Assembly (NCBI RefSeq): GCF_004364435.1
Contig: NZ_SOCT01000010.1
Span: forward strand, 85,553-149,552
Reading direction: 5' to 3'
DNA from: Pseudomonas sp. LP_7_YM
GTDB taxonomy: Bacteria; Pseudomonadota; Gammaproteobacteria; Pseudomonadales; Pseudomonadaceae
DNA length: 64,000 nt
The notes below the pieces were generated by a model. That model was not told where the DNA came from. It did not search any database and saw nothing but the letters and a program-made list of their open reading frames with translations. Each line of letters begins with the position of its first letter. Within the stretch, counting starts at the first letter, position 1. Position numbers and translations under genes: made by a program. This document shows positions 35,295 through 44,669 of the stretch, one piece after another.

Positions 35295-35618
35295 ATGGCT
35301 ATCAGCATGACCGAAGCTGCCGCCAATCACGTGCGTCGTTCCCTCGAAGGGCGCGGCAAAGGTGATGGCATTCGTCTGGGTGTTCGCACCACGGGTTGTT
35401 CTGGCCTGGCGTACGTACTTGAGTTCGTCGATGCGCCAGACAGTGAAGACACTGTGTTCGAACATCATGGCGTCAAGGTGATCATCGATCCCAAGAGCCT
35501 GGTTTACCTGGACGGCACCGAACTCGATTTCGTCAAGGAAGGGTTGAACGAAGGCTTCAAGTTCACCAACCCCAACTCGCGCGGTGAATGTGGCTGCGGC
35601 GAAAGCTTCAACGTCTGA
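35295..35618 (+). CDS. iscA: Iron-sulfur assembly protein IscA
   Basis: A 107-residue A-type carrier with the three conserved cysteines Cys35 (TTGCSGLAY), Cys99 and Cys101 (ECGCGESF). It receives clusters or iron and delivers them to apoproteins. The gene lies between iscU and hscB, with AAGGAG 8 bases upstream of the ATG. Confidence 0.97.
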   Translation: MAISMTEAAANHVRRSLEGRGKGDGIRLGVRTTGCSGLAYVLEFVDAPDSEDTVFEHHGVKVIIDPKSLVYLDGTELDFVKEGLNEGFKFTNPNSRGECGCGESFNV

Positions 35619-35626
35619 GGCTTATT

Positions 35627-36145
35627 GTGGGTACTCCTTGTCACTTCGCTCTATTCGACCTGCAGCCGGGTTTCCGCCTGGATCTGAACCTGCTTGCCAC
35701 GCGTTATCGCGAGCTTGCCCGTAGCGTGCACCCCGACCGTTTCGCTGACGCCCCGGCGCGTGAGCAGCGTGTTGCGCTGGAGCGCTCGGCGAGCCTGAAC
35801 GATGCCTACCAGACCCTCAAGAGTGCGCCGAAACGTGCGCGCTACCTGTTGGCGCTCAAGGGCGAAGTTCCGCTGGAAATCACTGTGCAGGATCCTGAGT
35901 TCCTGATGCAGCAGATGCAGTGGCGCGAAGAACTCGAAGACCTGCAGGATGAAGCGGATCTGGACGGCGTGGCGACTTTCAAGCGTCGGCTCAAGGTTGC
36001 GCAGGAAGAACTGAACGAAAGCTTCGCGGCCTGTTGGGACGATGCTGCACAGCGTGAGCAGGCCGAAAGGCTGATGCGTCGCATGCAGTTCCTCGACAAG
36101 CTCTCCTACGAAGTGCGCCAGCTGGAAGAGCGCCTCGACGATTAA
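35627..36145 (+). CDS. hscB: Co-chaperone HscB
   Basis: A J-domain co-chaperone that brings IscU to HscA. The GTG at 35627, 8 bases after the iscA stop, gives a 172-residue protein starting with the MGTPCHFALFDLQPGF block that I recall as the Pseudomonas N-terminus. The HPD tripeptide of the J domain is in RSVHPDRFAD near residue 34. The C-terminal half is the helical IscU-binding domain. Confidence 0.95.
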   Translation: MGTPCHFALFDLQPGFRLDLNLLATRYRELARSVHPDRFADAPAREQRVALERSASLNDAYQTLKSAPKRARYLLALKGEVPLEITVQDPEFLMQQMQWREELEDLQDEADLDGVATFKRRLKVAQEELNESFAACWDDAAQREQAERLMRRMQFLDKLSYEVRQLEERLDD

Positions 36146-36191
36146 CCCCGCGCCGCCTCCTGGGCGGCGCGCCAGTGATATCAGAAAAGCA

Positions 36192-38054
36192 ATGGCTCTA
36201 CTGCAGATCGCCGAACCCGGCCAAAGTCCACAACCTCATCAGCGTCGTCTGGCCGTCGGGATTGATCTCGGCACCACCAACTCGCTGGTCGCTGCATTAC
36301 GCAGTGGTATCAGTGAGCCTCTTCCCGATCACAATGGGCAGATCATCCTGCCGTCCGCAGTTCGTTATCACGCTGATCGCGTCGAAGTCGGCCAGTCCGC
36401 CAAGGACGCCGCAGCCTTGGACCCCCTGAATACCATTATTTCGGTCAAGCGCCTCATGGGCCGTGGCATATCCGATGTGAAGCATCTGGGTGACCAGTTG
36501 CCCTATCGTTTCATCGGTGGCGAATCGCACATGCCGTTCATCGAGACCGTCCAGGGCGCAAAAAGCCCTGTGGAAGTGTCCGCTGACATCCTCAAGGTGC
36601 TGCGTCAGCGCGCCGAGGCGACGCTGGGTGGCGATCTGGTGGGTGCGGTGATTACCGTTCCCGCGTATTTCGACGATGCCCAGCGTCAAGCCACCAAGGA
36701 CGCCGCCAGGCTGGCAGGCTTGACCGTACTGCGTCTGCTCAACGAGCCGACGGCCGCTGCAGTGGCATATGGTCTTGATCAGAATGCCGAAGGCGTTGTT
36801 GCGATCTATGATCTGGGCGGAGGTACCTTTGATATTTCAATTTTGCGCCTGACCGGTGGTGTTTTCGAAGTCATGGCCACGGGCGGTGACAGCGCGCTGG
36901 GCGGTGATGATTTCGATCACGCCATTGCTAGCTGGATCATCGTTGAAGCCGGTCTGTCGGGGGACATCGACCCGTCTGCCCAGCGCAGCCTGATGCAGAC
37001 CGCCTGCATTGCCAAAGAAGCCCTCACCGATACAGATTCGGTCGACGTCGTGCATGGCGCCTGGAAGGGTGTGCTGACTCGCGGCGCTTTCAATGCGCTG
37101 ATCGAGCCGATGATCGCTCGCAGCCTCAAGGCTTGCCGTCGAGCTGTGCGTGACTGCGGTATCGAGTTGGACGAAGTGGAAGCGGTGGTAATGGTCGGTG
37201 GCTCGACTCGCGTGCCGCGTGTACGTGAGGCGGTTGCCGCGCTCTTTGGCCGCCAGCCGCTGACCGAAATCGACCCGGATCAGGTCGTCGCCATTGGTGC
37301 TGCAATTCAGGCCGATACACTCGCGGGCAACAAGCGCGATGGTGGCGAACTGTTGTTGCTGGACGTTATTCCGCTGTCCCTCGGCCTTGAAACCATGGGT
37401 GGGCTGATGGAAAAGGTGATCCCGCGTAACACCACGATTCCCGTGGCCCGCGCTCAGGAGTTCACCACCTATAAGGACGGTCAGTCGGCCATGATGATTC
37501 ACGTGCTGCAAGGTGAGCGTGAATTGATCAGCGATTGCCGCTCTCTGGCACGTTTCGATCTGCGCGGCATTCCGGCGATGGTCGCGGGTGCGGCGAAGAT
37601 TCGGGTTACCTTCCAGGTCGATGCCGATGGTCTGCTGAGCGTTTCCGCGCGCGAGCTGGCGTCCGGCGTGGAGTCCAGTATCCAGGTTAAACCTTCCTAT
37701 GGCCTGACCGATGGCGAAGTCGCCCGCATGCTCAAGGATTCGTTCCAGTACGCCGGCGACGACAAGGTCGCGCGGGTATTGCGCGAGCAGCAGGTCGATG
37801 CCCAGCGTCTGGTCGAAGCCGTGGAAGGGGCTTTGCAGGCCGATGGCGAGCGTTTGCTCGATGCCGAAGAGCGCATGGTCATCGAGATGCAGGTCGAAGA
37901 ACTCCGTGAATTGATGAAGGGCACCGACGGTGCGGCCATCGAGCAGCAGACCAAGCGTCTGTCGCAGGTGACCGACGCGTTCGCGGCCCGCCGCCTGGAC
38001 TCGACGGTAAAAGCCGCCCTGTCAGGACGCAACCTGAATGAGATTGAGGAATAA
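36192..38054 (+). CDS. hscA: Hsp70-type chaperone HscA
   Basis: A 620-residue specialised Hsp70 that binds the LPPVK motif of IscU and drives cluster release. The nucleotide-binding domain has GIDLGTTNSLVAAL near residue 20, RLLNEPTAAAVAYG and IYDLGGGTFDISIL; the substrate domain begins near residue 390 with VIPLSLGLETMGGLMEKVIPRNTTIP. The gene is followed after 3 bases by fdx. Confidence 0.97.
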   Translation: MALLQIAEPGQSPQPHQRRLAVGIDLGTTNSLVAALRSGISEPLPDHNGQIILPSAVRYHADRVEVGQSAKDAAALDPLNTIISVKRLMGRGISDVKHLGDQLPYRFIGGESHMPFIETVQGAKSPVEVSADILKVLRQRAEATLGGDLVGAVITVPAYFDDAQRQATKDAARLAGLTVLRLLNEPTAAAVAYGLDQNAEGVVAIYDLGGGTFDISILRLTGGVFEVMATGGDSALGGDDFDHAIASWIIVEAGLSGDIDPSAQRSLMQTACIAKEALTDTDSVDVVHGAWKGVLTRGAFNALIEPMIARSLKACRRAVRDCGIELDEVEAVVMVGGSTRVPRVREAVAALFGRQPLTEIDPDQVVAIGAAIQADTLAGNKRDGGELLLLDVIPLSLGLETMGGLMEKVIPRNTTIPVARAQEFTTYKDGQSAMMIHVLQGERELISDCRSLARFDLRGIPAMVAGAAKIRVTFQVDADGLLSVSARELASGVESSIQVKPSYGLTDGEVARMLKDSFQYAGDDKVARVLREQQVDAQRLVEAVEGALQADGERLLDAEERMVIEMQVEELRELMKGTDGAAIEQQTKRLSQVTDAFAARRLDSTVKAALSGRNLNEIEE

Positions 38055-38057
38055 CAG

Positions 38058-38399
38058 ATGCCGCAGGTGATTTTTCTGCCCCACAAGGAGTTTTGCCCGG
38101 AGGGACTGGTTGTCGAGGCCAAGCCAGGCATATCGATTCTTGAGCTTGCTCACGAACATCACATCGAAATGGAAAGCGCGTGTGGCGGTGTCTGTGCCTG
38201 CACCACATGCCACTGCGTTATCCGTGAGGGTTTCAACTCACTGGAAGAGGCTGACGAGCTGGAAGAGGACTATCTTGATCGTGCGTGGGGATTGGAACCG
38301 ACATCGCGTCTGGCCTGTCAGGCCAAGGTCGGTACTGAAGACCTGACGGTCGAAATACCGAAGTACTCGCTTAACCACGCAGCTGAAGCGCCGCACTGA
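38058..38399 (+). CDS. fdx: ISC-type [2Fe-2S] ferredoxin
   Basis: A 113-residue electron donor for cluster assembly. The cluster ligands are Cys42, Cys48, Cys51 (ESACGGVCACTTCHC) and Cys87 (RLACQAK). It lies 3 bases after hscA and 14 bases before iscX, as in other isc operons. Confidence 0.97.
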   Translation: MPQVIFLPHKEFCPEGLVVEAKPGISILELAHEHHIEMESACGGVCACTTCHCVIREGFNSLEEADELEEDYLDRAWGLEPTSRLACQAKVGTEDLTVEIPKYSLNHAAEAPH

Positions 38400-38413
38400 T
38401 TCAGGAAGTTGTC

Positions 38414-38614
38414 ATGAATTACGGTTGGAATGACGTACAGCGCATCGCTGAACAATTGGCGGAAGCCCACCCGGAAGTTGATCCATATTCGGTTGGTTTC
38501 ACCAAACTGCAAAAGATGATCCGGCAGTTGCCCGAATTCGACGACACTTCCGGCAGGGTCGGCGAGAAGGTGCTGGAAGCGGTCCAGACCCTTTGGGCCG
38601 ACGAAATAGACTGA
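38414..38614 (+). CDS. iscX: IscX (YfhJ) iron-sulfur assembly modulator
   Basis: A 66-residue acidic protein that binds IscS and iron and tunes cluster assembly. The sequence YGWNDVQRIAEQLAEAHPEVDP and the C-terminal LWADEID match the family. It is the last gene of the isc operon; a terminator hairpin follows. Confidence 0.95.
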   Translation: MNYGWNDVQRIAEQLAEAHPEVDPYSVGFTKLQKMIRQLPEFDDTSGRVGEKVLEAVQTLWADEID

Positions 38615-38627
38615 TCATCTTTGCACG

Positions 38628-38657
38628 TTAGGCAATACACCAGAACCCGCGTATAAT
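38628..38657 (+). promoter_or_regulatory. Probable sigma-70 promoter of ndk
   Basis: TTAGGC (38628-38633), an 18-base spacer and TATAAT (38652-38657). The -10 hexamer lies in the loop of the isc terminator hairpin. Confidence 0.5.
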
Positions 38658-38674
38658 TCGCGGGTTTAATTTTT
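38644..38674 (+). terminator. Rho-independent terminator of the isc operon
   Basis: AACCCGCG and CGCGGGTT form an 8-bp stem with a 7-base loop, followed by TAATTTTTC. The loop contains the TATAAT of the putative ndk promoter. Confidence 0.7.
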
Positions 38675-38704
38675 CGCAATAATCATCGTTTCTGGAGTTC
38701 CACC

Positions 38705-39130
38705 ATGGCTGTTCAACGTACTTTCTCGATCATCAAGCCTGACGCCGTTGCAAAAAACGTAATCGGCGAGATCACCACCCGCTTTGAAAAAGCCGGTCTG
38801 CGCGTCGTTGCTTCCAAGCTGAAGCAACTGTCCAAAGCTGAAGCAGAAGGTTTCTACGCTGAACACAGCGCCCGTGGTTTCTTCGGTGACCTGGTTGCCT
38901 TCATGATCTCCGGTCCGGTTGTCGTTCAGGTTCTGGAAGGCGAAAACGCCATCGCTCTGAACCGTGAGCTGATGGGCGCTACCAACCCTAAAGAAGCTGC
39001 TGCCGGTACCATCCGTGCCGACTTCGCTGACTCCATCGATGCCAACGCTGTTCACGGCTCCGACTCCGAAGCTGCTGCGGCTCGCGAAATCGCTTACTTC
39101 TTCGCTGCTACCGAGGTAACCACTCGCTAA
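38705..39130 (+). CDS. ndk: Nucleoside diphosphate kinase
   Basis: Ndk balances nucleoside triphosphate pools by transferring the terminal phosphate through a phosphohistidine. The 141-residue protein has the active-site block NAVHGSDSEAAAAREI with His117. N-terminal RTFSIIKPDAVAKN is typical. CTGGAG precedes the ATG by about 9 bases. It is followed by rlmN after 27 bases. Confidence 0.97.
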   Translation: MAVQRTFSIIKPDAVAKNVIGEITTRFEKAGLRVVASKLKQLSKAEAEGFYAEHSARGFFGDLVAFMISGPVVVQVLEGENAIALNRELMGATNPKEAAAGTIRADFADSIDANAVHGSDSEAAAAREIAYFFAATEVTTR

Positions 39131-39157
39131 GCTGCTGCTGCGAGTGAGGGTGAATCC

Positions 39158-40306
39158 ATGACTGATACGACTGGCAAAATCAACCTGTTGGGTCTGACCC
39201 AGCCGGAAATGGAAAAATTCTTCGAGTCCATCGGGGAGAAACGCTTCCGCGCCGGTCAGGTCATGAAGTGGATTCACCACTTTGGCGTCGATAACTTCGA
39301 AGCCATGACGAACGTCGGCAAGGCGCTGCGCGAAAAGCTCGAGCGTCGTGCCGAAATTCGTGGTCCTGAAGTCGTCAGCGAGGACATCTCCAGCGACGGC
39401 ACCCGTAAATGGGTGGTGCGCGTGGAGTCCGGCAGCTGCGTCGAGACCGTTTACATCCCACAGGGTAAACGCGGCACCTTGTGTGTCTCTTCCCAGGCGG
39501 GCTGTGCGCTGGATTGCAGTTTCTGCTCGACCGGCAAGCAAGGCTTCAATAGCAACCTCACCGCCGCCGAAGTCATCGGTCAGGTGTGGATTGCCAATAA
39601 ATCCTTCGGCAGTGTCCCGGCGACCATCGACCGTGCCATCACCAACGTGGTGATGATGGGGATGGGCGAGCCATTGCTGAACTTCGACAACGTTATCTCG
39701 GCCATGCATCTGATGATGGATGACCTGGGGTACGGCATTTCCAAGCGCCGGGTGACCTTGTCCACCTCGGGCGTGGTGCCGATGATCGATCAACTGGCCA
39801 AGCATATCGACGTCTCGCTGGCGCTTTCGCTGCACGCGCCAAACGATGCACTGCGCAACCAGTTGGTACCGATCAACAAGAAGTACCCGCTCAAAATGCT
39901 CCTTGAGTCGTGCCGCAACTACATGTCGGCGCTGGGCGAGAAACGCGTGCTGACAATCGAGTACACCCTGCTCAAGGATATCAACGACAGGCCCGAGCAT
40001 GCGGTCGAGATGATCGAGCTGCTCAAGGACACGCCTTGCAAGATCAACCTGATCCCGTTCAACCCGTTTCCGCATTCGGGATACGAGCGTCCCAGCAACA
40101 ACGCGATTCGTCGTTTCCAGGATCTGCTGCATCAGGCCGGATTCAACGTTACCGTACGCACCACGCGCGGTGAGGATATCGACGCTGCCTGTGGTCAGTT
40201 GGTCGGGCAGGTGATGGACCGTACTCGCCGCAGCGAACGCTACATCGCTGTGCGCGAACTCAGTGCCGAGAGCGAAGGGGTTCAGGTGGCTTCGGCCCGC
40301 ACCTGA
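39158..40306 (+). CDS. rlmN: Dual-specificity rRNA/tRNA adenine-C2 methyltransferase RlmN
   Basis: A radical SAM enzyme that methylates C2 of A2503 in 23S rRNA and A37 in some tRNAs. The cluster cysteines are Cys116, Cys120 and Cys123 (QAGCALDCSFCSTG). The GMGEPLLNF SAM block and the C-terminal catalytic Cys in DIDAACGQL are present. The length is 382 residues. The order ndk-rlmN-pilF-rodZ-ispG-hisS is conserved in Pseudomonas. Confidence 0.97.
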   Translation: MTDTTGKINLLGLTQPEMEKFFESIGEKRFRAGQVMKWIHHFGVDNFEAMTNVGKALREKLERRAEIRGPEVVSEDISSDGTRKWVVRVESGSCVETVYIPQGKRGTLCVSSQAGCALDCSFCSTGKQGFNSNLTAAEVIGQVWIANKSFGSVPATIDRAITNVVMMGMGEPLLNFDNVISAMHLMMDDLGYGISKRRVTLSTSGVVPMIDQLAKHIDVSLALSLHAPNDALRNQLVPINKKYPLKMLLESCRNYMSALGEKRVLTIEYTLLKDINDRPEHAVEMIELLKDTPCKINLIPFNPFPHSGYERPSNNAIRRFQDLLHQAGFNVTVRTTRGEDIDAACGQLVGQVMDRTRRSERYIAVRELSAESEGVQVASART

Positions 40307-40332
40307 CTGCGAAATTGACTGAGAGGATCTCC

Positions 40333-41091
40333 ATGTCTCTGCGCGCTGCGCTGCTGCTGTGTTTTGCCACGTCGCTGGTGGGTTGTGTTTCCACGGGCAA
40401 CGTCGATCCGCTGAGTACCGGCAAGGGACGCGAAGATGCTCGTCAGGCTTATGTGCAATTGGGCCTTGGCTACCTGCAGCAAGGGCAGATGGAGCGCGCC
40501 AAGGCACCGCTGAAGAAGGCCCTGGAACTGGACAGTTCCGATGCGGACGCCAATGCAGCGCTGGGCCTGGTGTTTCAGGCCGAGGCCGAGCCGGAGCTTG
40601 CCGGCCAGTACTACACAAAAGCGCTGTCCTCCCGCCCGAAGGATGCCCGTATCCTCAACAACTACGGCAGCTTTCTCTACGAGCAGAAGCATTACAAGGA
40701 AGCTTACGAGCGCTTCGAGCAGGCAGCCGATGATAATCTCTACGCCGAGCGCGCCAGGGTTTTCGAGAACCTGGGCATGACATCGCTGATGCTGGGTAAT
40801 CGTGAGGCGGCGCTGGACCAGTTCAGCAAGGCCCTGAGGCTTGATCGTCAGCAACCGCGAGCTTTGCTGGAAATGGCTGAGTTGTCTTACGAAGACAGGC
40901 ATTATGTGCCCTCGCGTGACTACTACGACCGTTTCAGCCAGCTTAGCGAGCAGAATGCACGTAGCCTGTTGCTCGGTACGCGTCTGGCGAAGATCTATGA
41001 CGATCGCAACAAGGCAGCCAGCTATGGCCTGCAACTAAAAAGACTCTATCCCGGTACGCCGGAATATCAGCAATACCTGTCGGAGCAATGA
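40333..41091 (+). CDS. pilF: Type IV pilus pilotin lipoprotein PilF
   Basis: The ATG at 40333 gives a lipoprotein signal MSLRAALLLCFATSLVGCVS with the lipobox Cys at residue 18. The rest (to 252 residues) consists of six tetratricopeptide repeats (for example GYLQQGQMERAKAPLKKALEL). PilF pilots the secretin PilQ to the outer membrane. The stop overlaps the next start as ATGA. Confidence 0.93.
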   Translation: MSLRAALLLCFATSLVGCVSTGNVDPLSTGKGREDARQAYVQLGLGYLQQGQMERAKAPLKKALELDSSDADANAALGLVFQAEAEPELAGQYYTKALSSRPKDARILNNYGSFLYEQKHYKEAYERFEQAADDNLYAERARVFENLGMTSLMLGNREAALDQFSKALRLDRQQPRALLEMAELSYEDRHYVPSRDYYDRFSQLSEQNARSLLLGTRLAKIYDDRNKAASYGLQLKRLYPGTPEYQQYLSEQ

Positions 41092-42110
41092 TGAAAGCGG
41101 CGCATCCCGAAGTTGTAGCAGCCACTCGCACGAACCCCGGTGAAACGTTGCGCCAGGCACGCGAGAGTAAAAACTGGTCGCTACCAGATGTGGCTTTGAG
41201 GCTTAACCTCACCACGACTTCCCTGGGTTATGTGGAGTCGGGCGACTTCGACAAGCTTCCGGGCCACACCTTCGCCCGGGGCTACATTCGTGCCTATGCG
41301 AAACTCATTGGCCTGGATCAGAGTGCATTGGTCAGTCAGTTCGACCAGTACACCGGCACCGACGGCAGGGGCAGTGACGTGCATGCACTGGGCCGCATCG
41401 AAGAGCCGGTGCGGCTGTCCCATAACATTCTGCGCATCGTCAGCCTGCTGTTGCTGGTGGCGTTGATCGGCGGCGGTTTCGTCTGGCTGCAGGATCAACC
41501 GAGCTCGCGCGGCAAGGAGCCGGCCAGTCCGGGCATGGAACACGTCGAAGTCGAAAGCGCCGACGGCACTACCCAGATTCACCCTCTGGACGAGCCAGAA
41601 GATCAGGCGATCGAGCAAGGGCAGAGCAACACGGCGCCGCTGCCACTGAACAACACGGACTCCTCCGCTCAAACACCTGTGACATCCGCTGCGCCAACCA
41701 CACCTGCGCCGGTCACCACTGCGCCAGCAGCATCCGCGGCGCCGGCCCATAGCACATCTGCGGCACCGCCTGCCCACAGCACGCCAGCCGCTCCGGCCGC
41801 TGCCGCCGTTTCTGCACCCGCTGCGTCTCAGGCGCCAGCGGCCGCTGAGGTCGCGCCGGCTCCGGCAGGTTTCGGTCGGGTGCAATTGCAGTTCACCGCC
41901 GATTGCTGGTTCCAGGTGACCGACAGTAACGGCAAGGTGCTGACCAGCGGGCTCAAGCGTGCGGGCGATAACGTGGACGTCAGTGGCAAGCCGCCTTTGG
42001 CCGTGCGTCTGGGCGTGGCCCGTGCCGCGCAGGTCAGCTACAACGGTCAGCCGGTGGATGTCACACCTTTCACCTCGGGCCAGACGGCTCGCATGAAGCT
42101 GGGGCAATAA
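41088..42110 (+). CDS. rodZ: RodZ-type helix-turn-helix membrane protein
   Basis: A 340-residue protein with an N-terminal HTH_25 domain (GETLRQARESKNWSLPDVA to about residue 80), a transmembrane helix near 114-130 (IVSLLLLVALIGGGFVWL), a long linker rich in Ala, Pro, Thr and Ser (residues about 185-260), and a C-terminal DUF4115 domain (FTADCWFQVTDSNGKVL). RodZ links MreB to the wall elongation complex. The start could be either of two adjacent ATG codons (41088 or 41091). Confidence 0.9.
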   Translation: MMKAAHPEVVAATRTNPGETLRQARESKNWSLPDVALRLNLTTTSLGYVESGDFDKLPGHTFARGYIRAYAKLIGLDQSALVSQFDQYTGTDGRGSDVHALGRIEEPVRLSHNILRIVSLLLLVALIGGGFVWLQDQPSSRGKEPASPGMEHVEVESADGTTQIHPLDEPEDQAIEQGQSNTAPLPLNNTDSSAQTPVTSAAPTTPAPVTTAPAASAAPAHSTSAAPPAHSTPAAPAAAAVSAPAASQAPAAAEVAPAPAGFGRVQLQFTADCWFQVTDSNGKVLTSGLKRAGDNVDVSGKPPLAVRLGVARAAQVSYNGQPVDVTPFTSGQTARMKLGQ

Positions 42111-42113
42111 GTC

Positions 42114-43223
42114 ATGCACGGCGAATCTCCGATCAAACGTCGCGAATCTCGTAAAATCTGGGTCGGCTCCGTGCCGGTCGGCGGCGATGCGCCAATTGCG
42201 GTGCAGAGCATGACCAACAGCGATACCAACGATGTCGCAGCCACCGTCGCCCAGATCAACCGTCTGGAAGCCGCAGGCGTGGACATCGTTCGCATTTCCG
42301 TACCCGATATGGATGCCGCCGAGGCATTCGGTCGTATCAAGCAACTGGTCAAGGTGCCTCTGGTCGCCGATATCCATTTCGACTACAAGATCGCGTTGCG
42401 CGTGGCCGAGCTGGGCGTTGATTGCCTACGCATCAACCCGGGCAACATCGGTCGCGAGGACCGCGTGCGGGCGGTGGTCGATGCAGCCCGTGATCGCGGC
42501 ATTCCGATTCGCATCGGCGTCAACGCCGGTTCACTGGAAAAGGATCTGCAGAAAAAATATGGCGAGCCTACTCCGGCTGCGCTGGTCGAGTCGGCGTTGC
42601 GTCACGTCGAACATCTCGATCGTCTGGATTTCCAGGACTTCAAGGTCAGCGTCAAGGCTTCGGATGTGTTCATGGCCGTTGAAGCCTACCGCTTGCTGGC
42701 CAGACAAATTGTCCAGCCGCTGCACCTGGGTATCACCGAAGCGGGTGGTTTGCGTTCAGGCACAGTGAAATCGGCCGTCGGCCTAGGTATGCTGCTGGCC
42801 GAAGGAATTGGCGATACCATCCGTATCTCGCTGGCTGCCGATCCTGTCGAGGAAGTGAAAGTCGGTTACGACATCCTCAAGTCGCTGCACCTGCGTTCTC
42901 GTGGCATCAACTTCATCGCCTGCCCAAGCTGTTCGCGGCAGAACTTCGATGTGGTCAAGACCATGAACGAGCTGGAGGGGCGTCTTGAAGATCTGCTGGT
43001 CCCGCTGGATGTCGCGGTAATCGGCTGCGTAGTGAACGGTCCTGGCGAAGCCAAGGAGGCCCATGTCGGCCTCACCGGCGGTACGCCTAACCTGATCTAC
43101 ATCGATGGCAAGCCGTCACAAAAGCTGACCAATGACAATCTTGTGGATGAGCTCGAGCGCTTGATCCGTAAGAAAGCGGCCGAAAAGGTCCAGGCCGACG
43201 CAGCGCTGATCGCGCGCGGCTAA
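42114..43223 (+). CDS. ispG: 4-hydroxy-3-methylbut-2-enyl diphosphate synthase
   Basis: IspG converts MEcPP to HMBPP in the MEP isoprenoid pathway using a [4Fe-4S] cluster. The cluster region includes IACPSCSRQNFDV near residue 267 and CVVNGPGEAKEAHVGL near 303. The TIM barrel starts with VPVGGDAPIAVQSMTNSDT. It has 369 residues and starts 3 bases after rodZ. Confidence 0.97.
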   Translation: MHGESPIKRRESRKIWVGSVPVGGDAPIAVQSMTNSDTNDVAATVAQINRLEAAGVDIVRISVPDMDAAEAFGRIKQLVKVPLVADIHFDYKIALRVAELGVDCLRINPGNIGREDRVRAVVDAARDRGIPIRIGVNAGSLEKDLQKKYGEPTPAALVESALRHVEHLDRLDFQDFKVSVKASDVFMAVEAYRLLARQIVQPLHLGITEAGGLRSGTVKSAVGLGMLLAEGIGDTIRISLAADPVEEVKVGYDILKSLHLRSRGINFIACPSCSRQNFDVVKTMNELEGRLEDLLVPLDVAVIGCVVNGPGEAKEAHVGLTGGTPNLIYIDGKPSQKLTNDNLVDELERLIRKKAAEKVQADAALIARG

Positions 43224-43244
43224 CCCAGTTTCCAAGGAATTTTT

Positions 43245-44534
43245 GTGAGTAAGTCTCTGCAAGCCATTCGTGGCATGAACGACATCCTGCCGGATCAGAC
43301 GCCACTGTGGCGCTATTTCGAAGGCACGGTATCGCGTTTGCTGGATAACTACGGTTACCGGCAGATCCGCATGCCGATCGTCGAGTTCACCGACCTGTTC
43401 AAGCGCTCCATCGGCGAAGTCACCGACATCGTCGAAAAAGAGATGTACACCTTTGCCGACCGCAACGGTGACTCGCTGACCCTACGCCCTGAAGGCACGG
43501 CGGCCTGCGTGCGCGCAGTGCTGGAACACGGCATCACTGGTGGCGGCCAGGTGCAGAAACTCTGGTACATCGGCCCGATGTTCCGTCACGAACGCCCACA
43601 GAAAGGCCGATATCGCCAGTTCCACCAGATTGGCTGCGAAGTCTTCAACCTCGATGGCCCGGATATCGACGCCGAGTTGATCGTGCTGACCTGGCGCCTC
43701 TGGGGCCTGCTGGGCATCCGTAGCGCGGTCAAACTCGAGTTGAACAGCCTGGGCACCAGTGAGGCGCGTGCCCGCTATCGTGAAGCGCTGGTGGAGTACC
43801 TTTCGGCACGCCTGGAGCAACTGGACGAAGACAGCCAACGCCGTCTGAAGACCAACCCGCTGCGTGTACTCGACACCAAGCACCCTGAAACCCAGGCCGT
43901 GCTGGTGGATGCGCCGAAGCTGGCGGACTATCTGGATGATGAATCGCGGATTCATTTCGAGGGTCTGAAATCGCGTCTGGACGCGGCCGCAATTCCCTAT
44001 GTGATCAATCCGAAACTGGTACGCGGGCTGGATTACTACAGCAAGACGGTTTTCGAATGGGTCACCGATCAACTGGGTGCTCAGGGTACTGTCTGCGCGG
44101 GCGGTCGTTATGACGGTCTGGTCGAGCAGATGGGCGGCAAGCCGACCACAGGTGTCGGTTTCGCCATGGGCATTGAGCGTCTGGTGCTGCTGCTGGAAAC
44201 CCTGGAACAGGTCCCGGAAGAAATCTCGCGCACCATCGACGTATACGTTTGCGCCTTTGGCGAAGCTGCCGAACTGGCTGCACTGGGGTTGTCGGAGCGC
44301 TTGCGTGATCAGGCGCCGAATCTGCGCCTGCAGGTCAATGCCGGAGCGGGCAGCTTCAAGAGCCAGTTCAAAAAAGCCGATAAGAGCGGCGCGCTCTGCG
44401 CGCTGATTCTCGGTGACGAAGAGCTGGCCCGTAAGGAAGTGGGCGTCAAGCCTTTGCGCGGGCAGGGTGAGCAACAGAACATTGCCTGGGATGCTCTTTC
44501 GGAGCACCTGGGCGCCTGCATTGTGCAGGGTTGA
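43245..44534 (+). CDS. hisS: Histidyl-tRNA synthetase
   Basis: A class II synthetase of 429 residues starting at the GTG at 43245 (SKSLQAIRGMNDILPDQTP). The motif 2 region is LWYIGPMFRHERPQKGRYRQFHQ and the histidine-specific motif LVRGLDYYSKTVFEW is near residue 262. CAAGGAATT precedes the start. The gene is followed by a terminator-like hairpin before yfgM. Confidence 0.97.
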   Translation: MSKSLQAIRGMNDILPDQTPLWRYFEGTVSRLLDNYGYRQIRMPIVEFTDLFKRSIGEVTDIVEKEMYTFADRNGDSLTLRPEGTAACVRAVLEHGITGGGQVQKLWYIGPMFRHERPQKGRYRQFHQIGCEVFNLDGPDIDAELIVLTWRLWGLLGIRSAVKLELNSLGTSEARARYREALVEYLSARLEQLDEDSQRRLKTNPLRVLDTKHPETQAVLVDAPKLADYLDDESRIHFEGLKSRLDAAAIPYVINPKLVRGLDYYSKTVFEWVTDQLGAQGTVCAGGRYDGLVEQMGGKPTTGVGFAMGIERLVLLLETLEQVPEEISRTIDVYVCAFGEAAELAALGLSERLRDQAPNLRLQVNAGAGSFKSQFKKADKSGALCALILGDEELARKEVGVKPLRGQGEQQNIAWDALSEHLGACIVQG

Positions 44535-44583
44535 AGCCACAGGCATTTAACGAGAAGTCGACGAGCGAAGGTCAGGCAAGGTC

Positions 44584-44608
44584 AAAACAGGCATTACGAG
44601 CCTGTTTT
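44584..44608 (+). terminator. Terminator-like hairpin after hisS
   Basis: AAAACAGGC and GCCTGTTTT form a perfect 9-bp stem with a 7-base loop ending in four T, 50 bases after the hisS stop. Confidence 0.75.
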
Positions 44609-44669
44609 CAACGCAGCATGATCGAGCGCAGCCACTTCGGAAGCTGTTTTTGCGAATAGGAGTATTGGG

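Noticed and set aside
38666..40618. 650-residue antisense frame across ndk, rlmN and pilF
   Set aside because: Shadow of clearly identified genes; no domain recognised.
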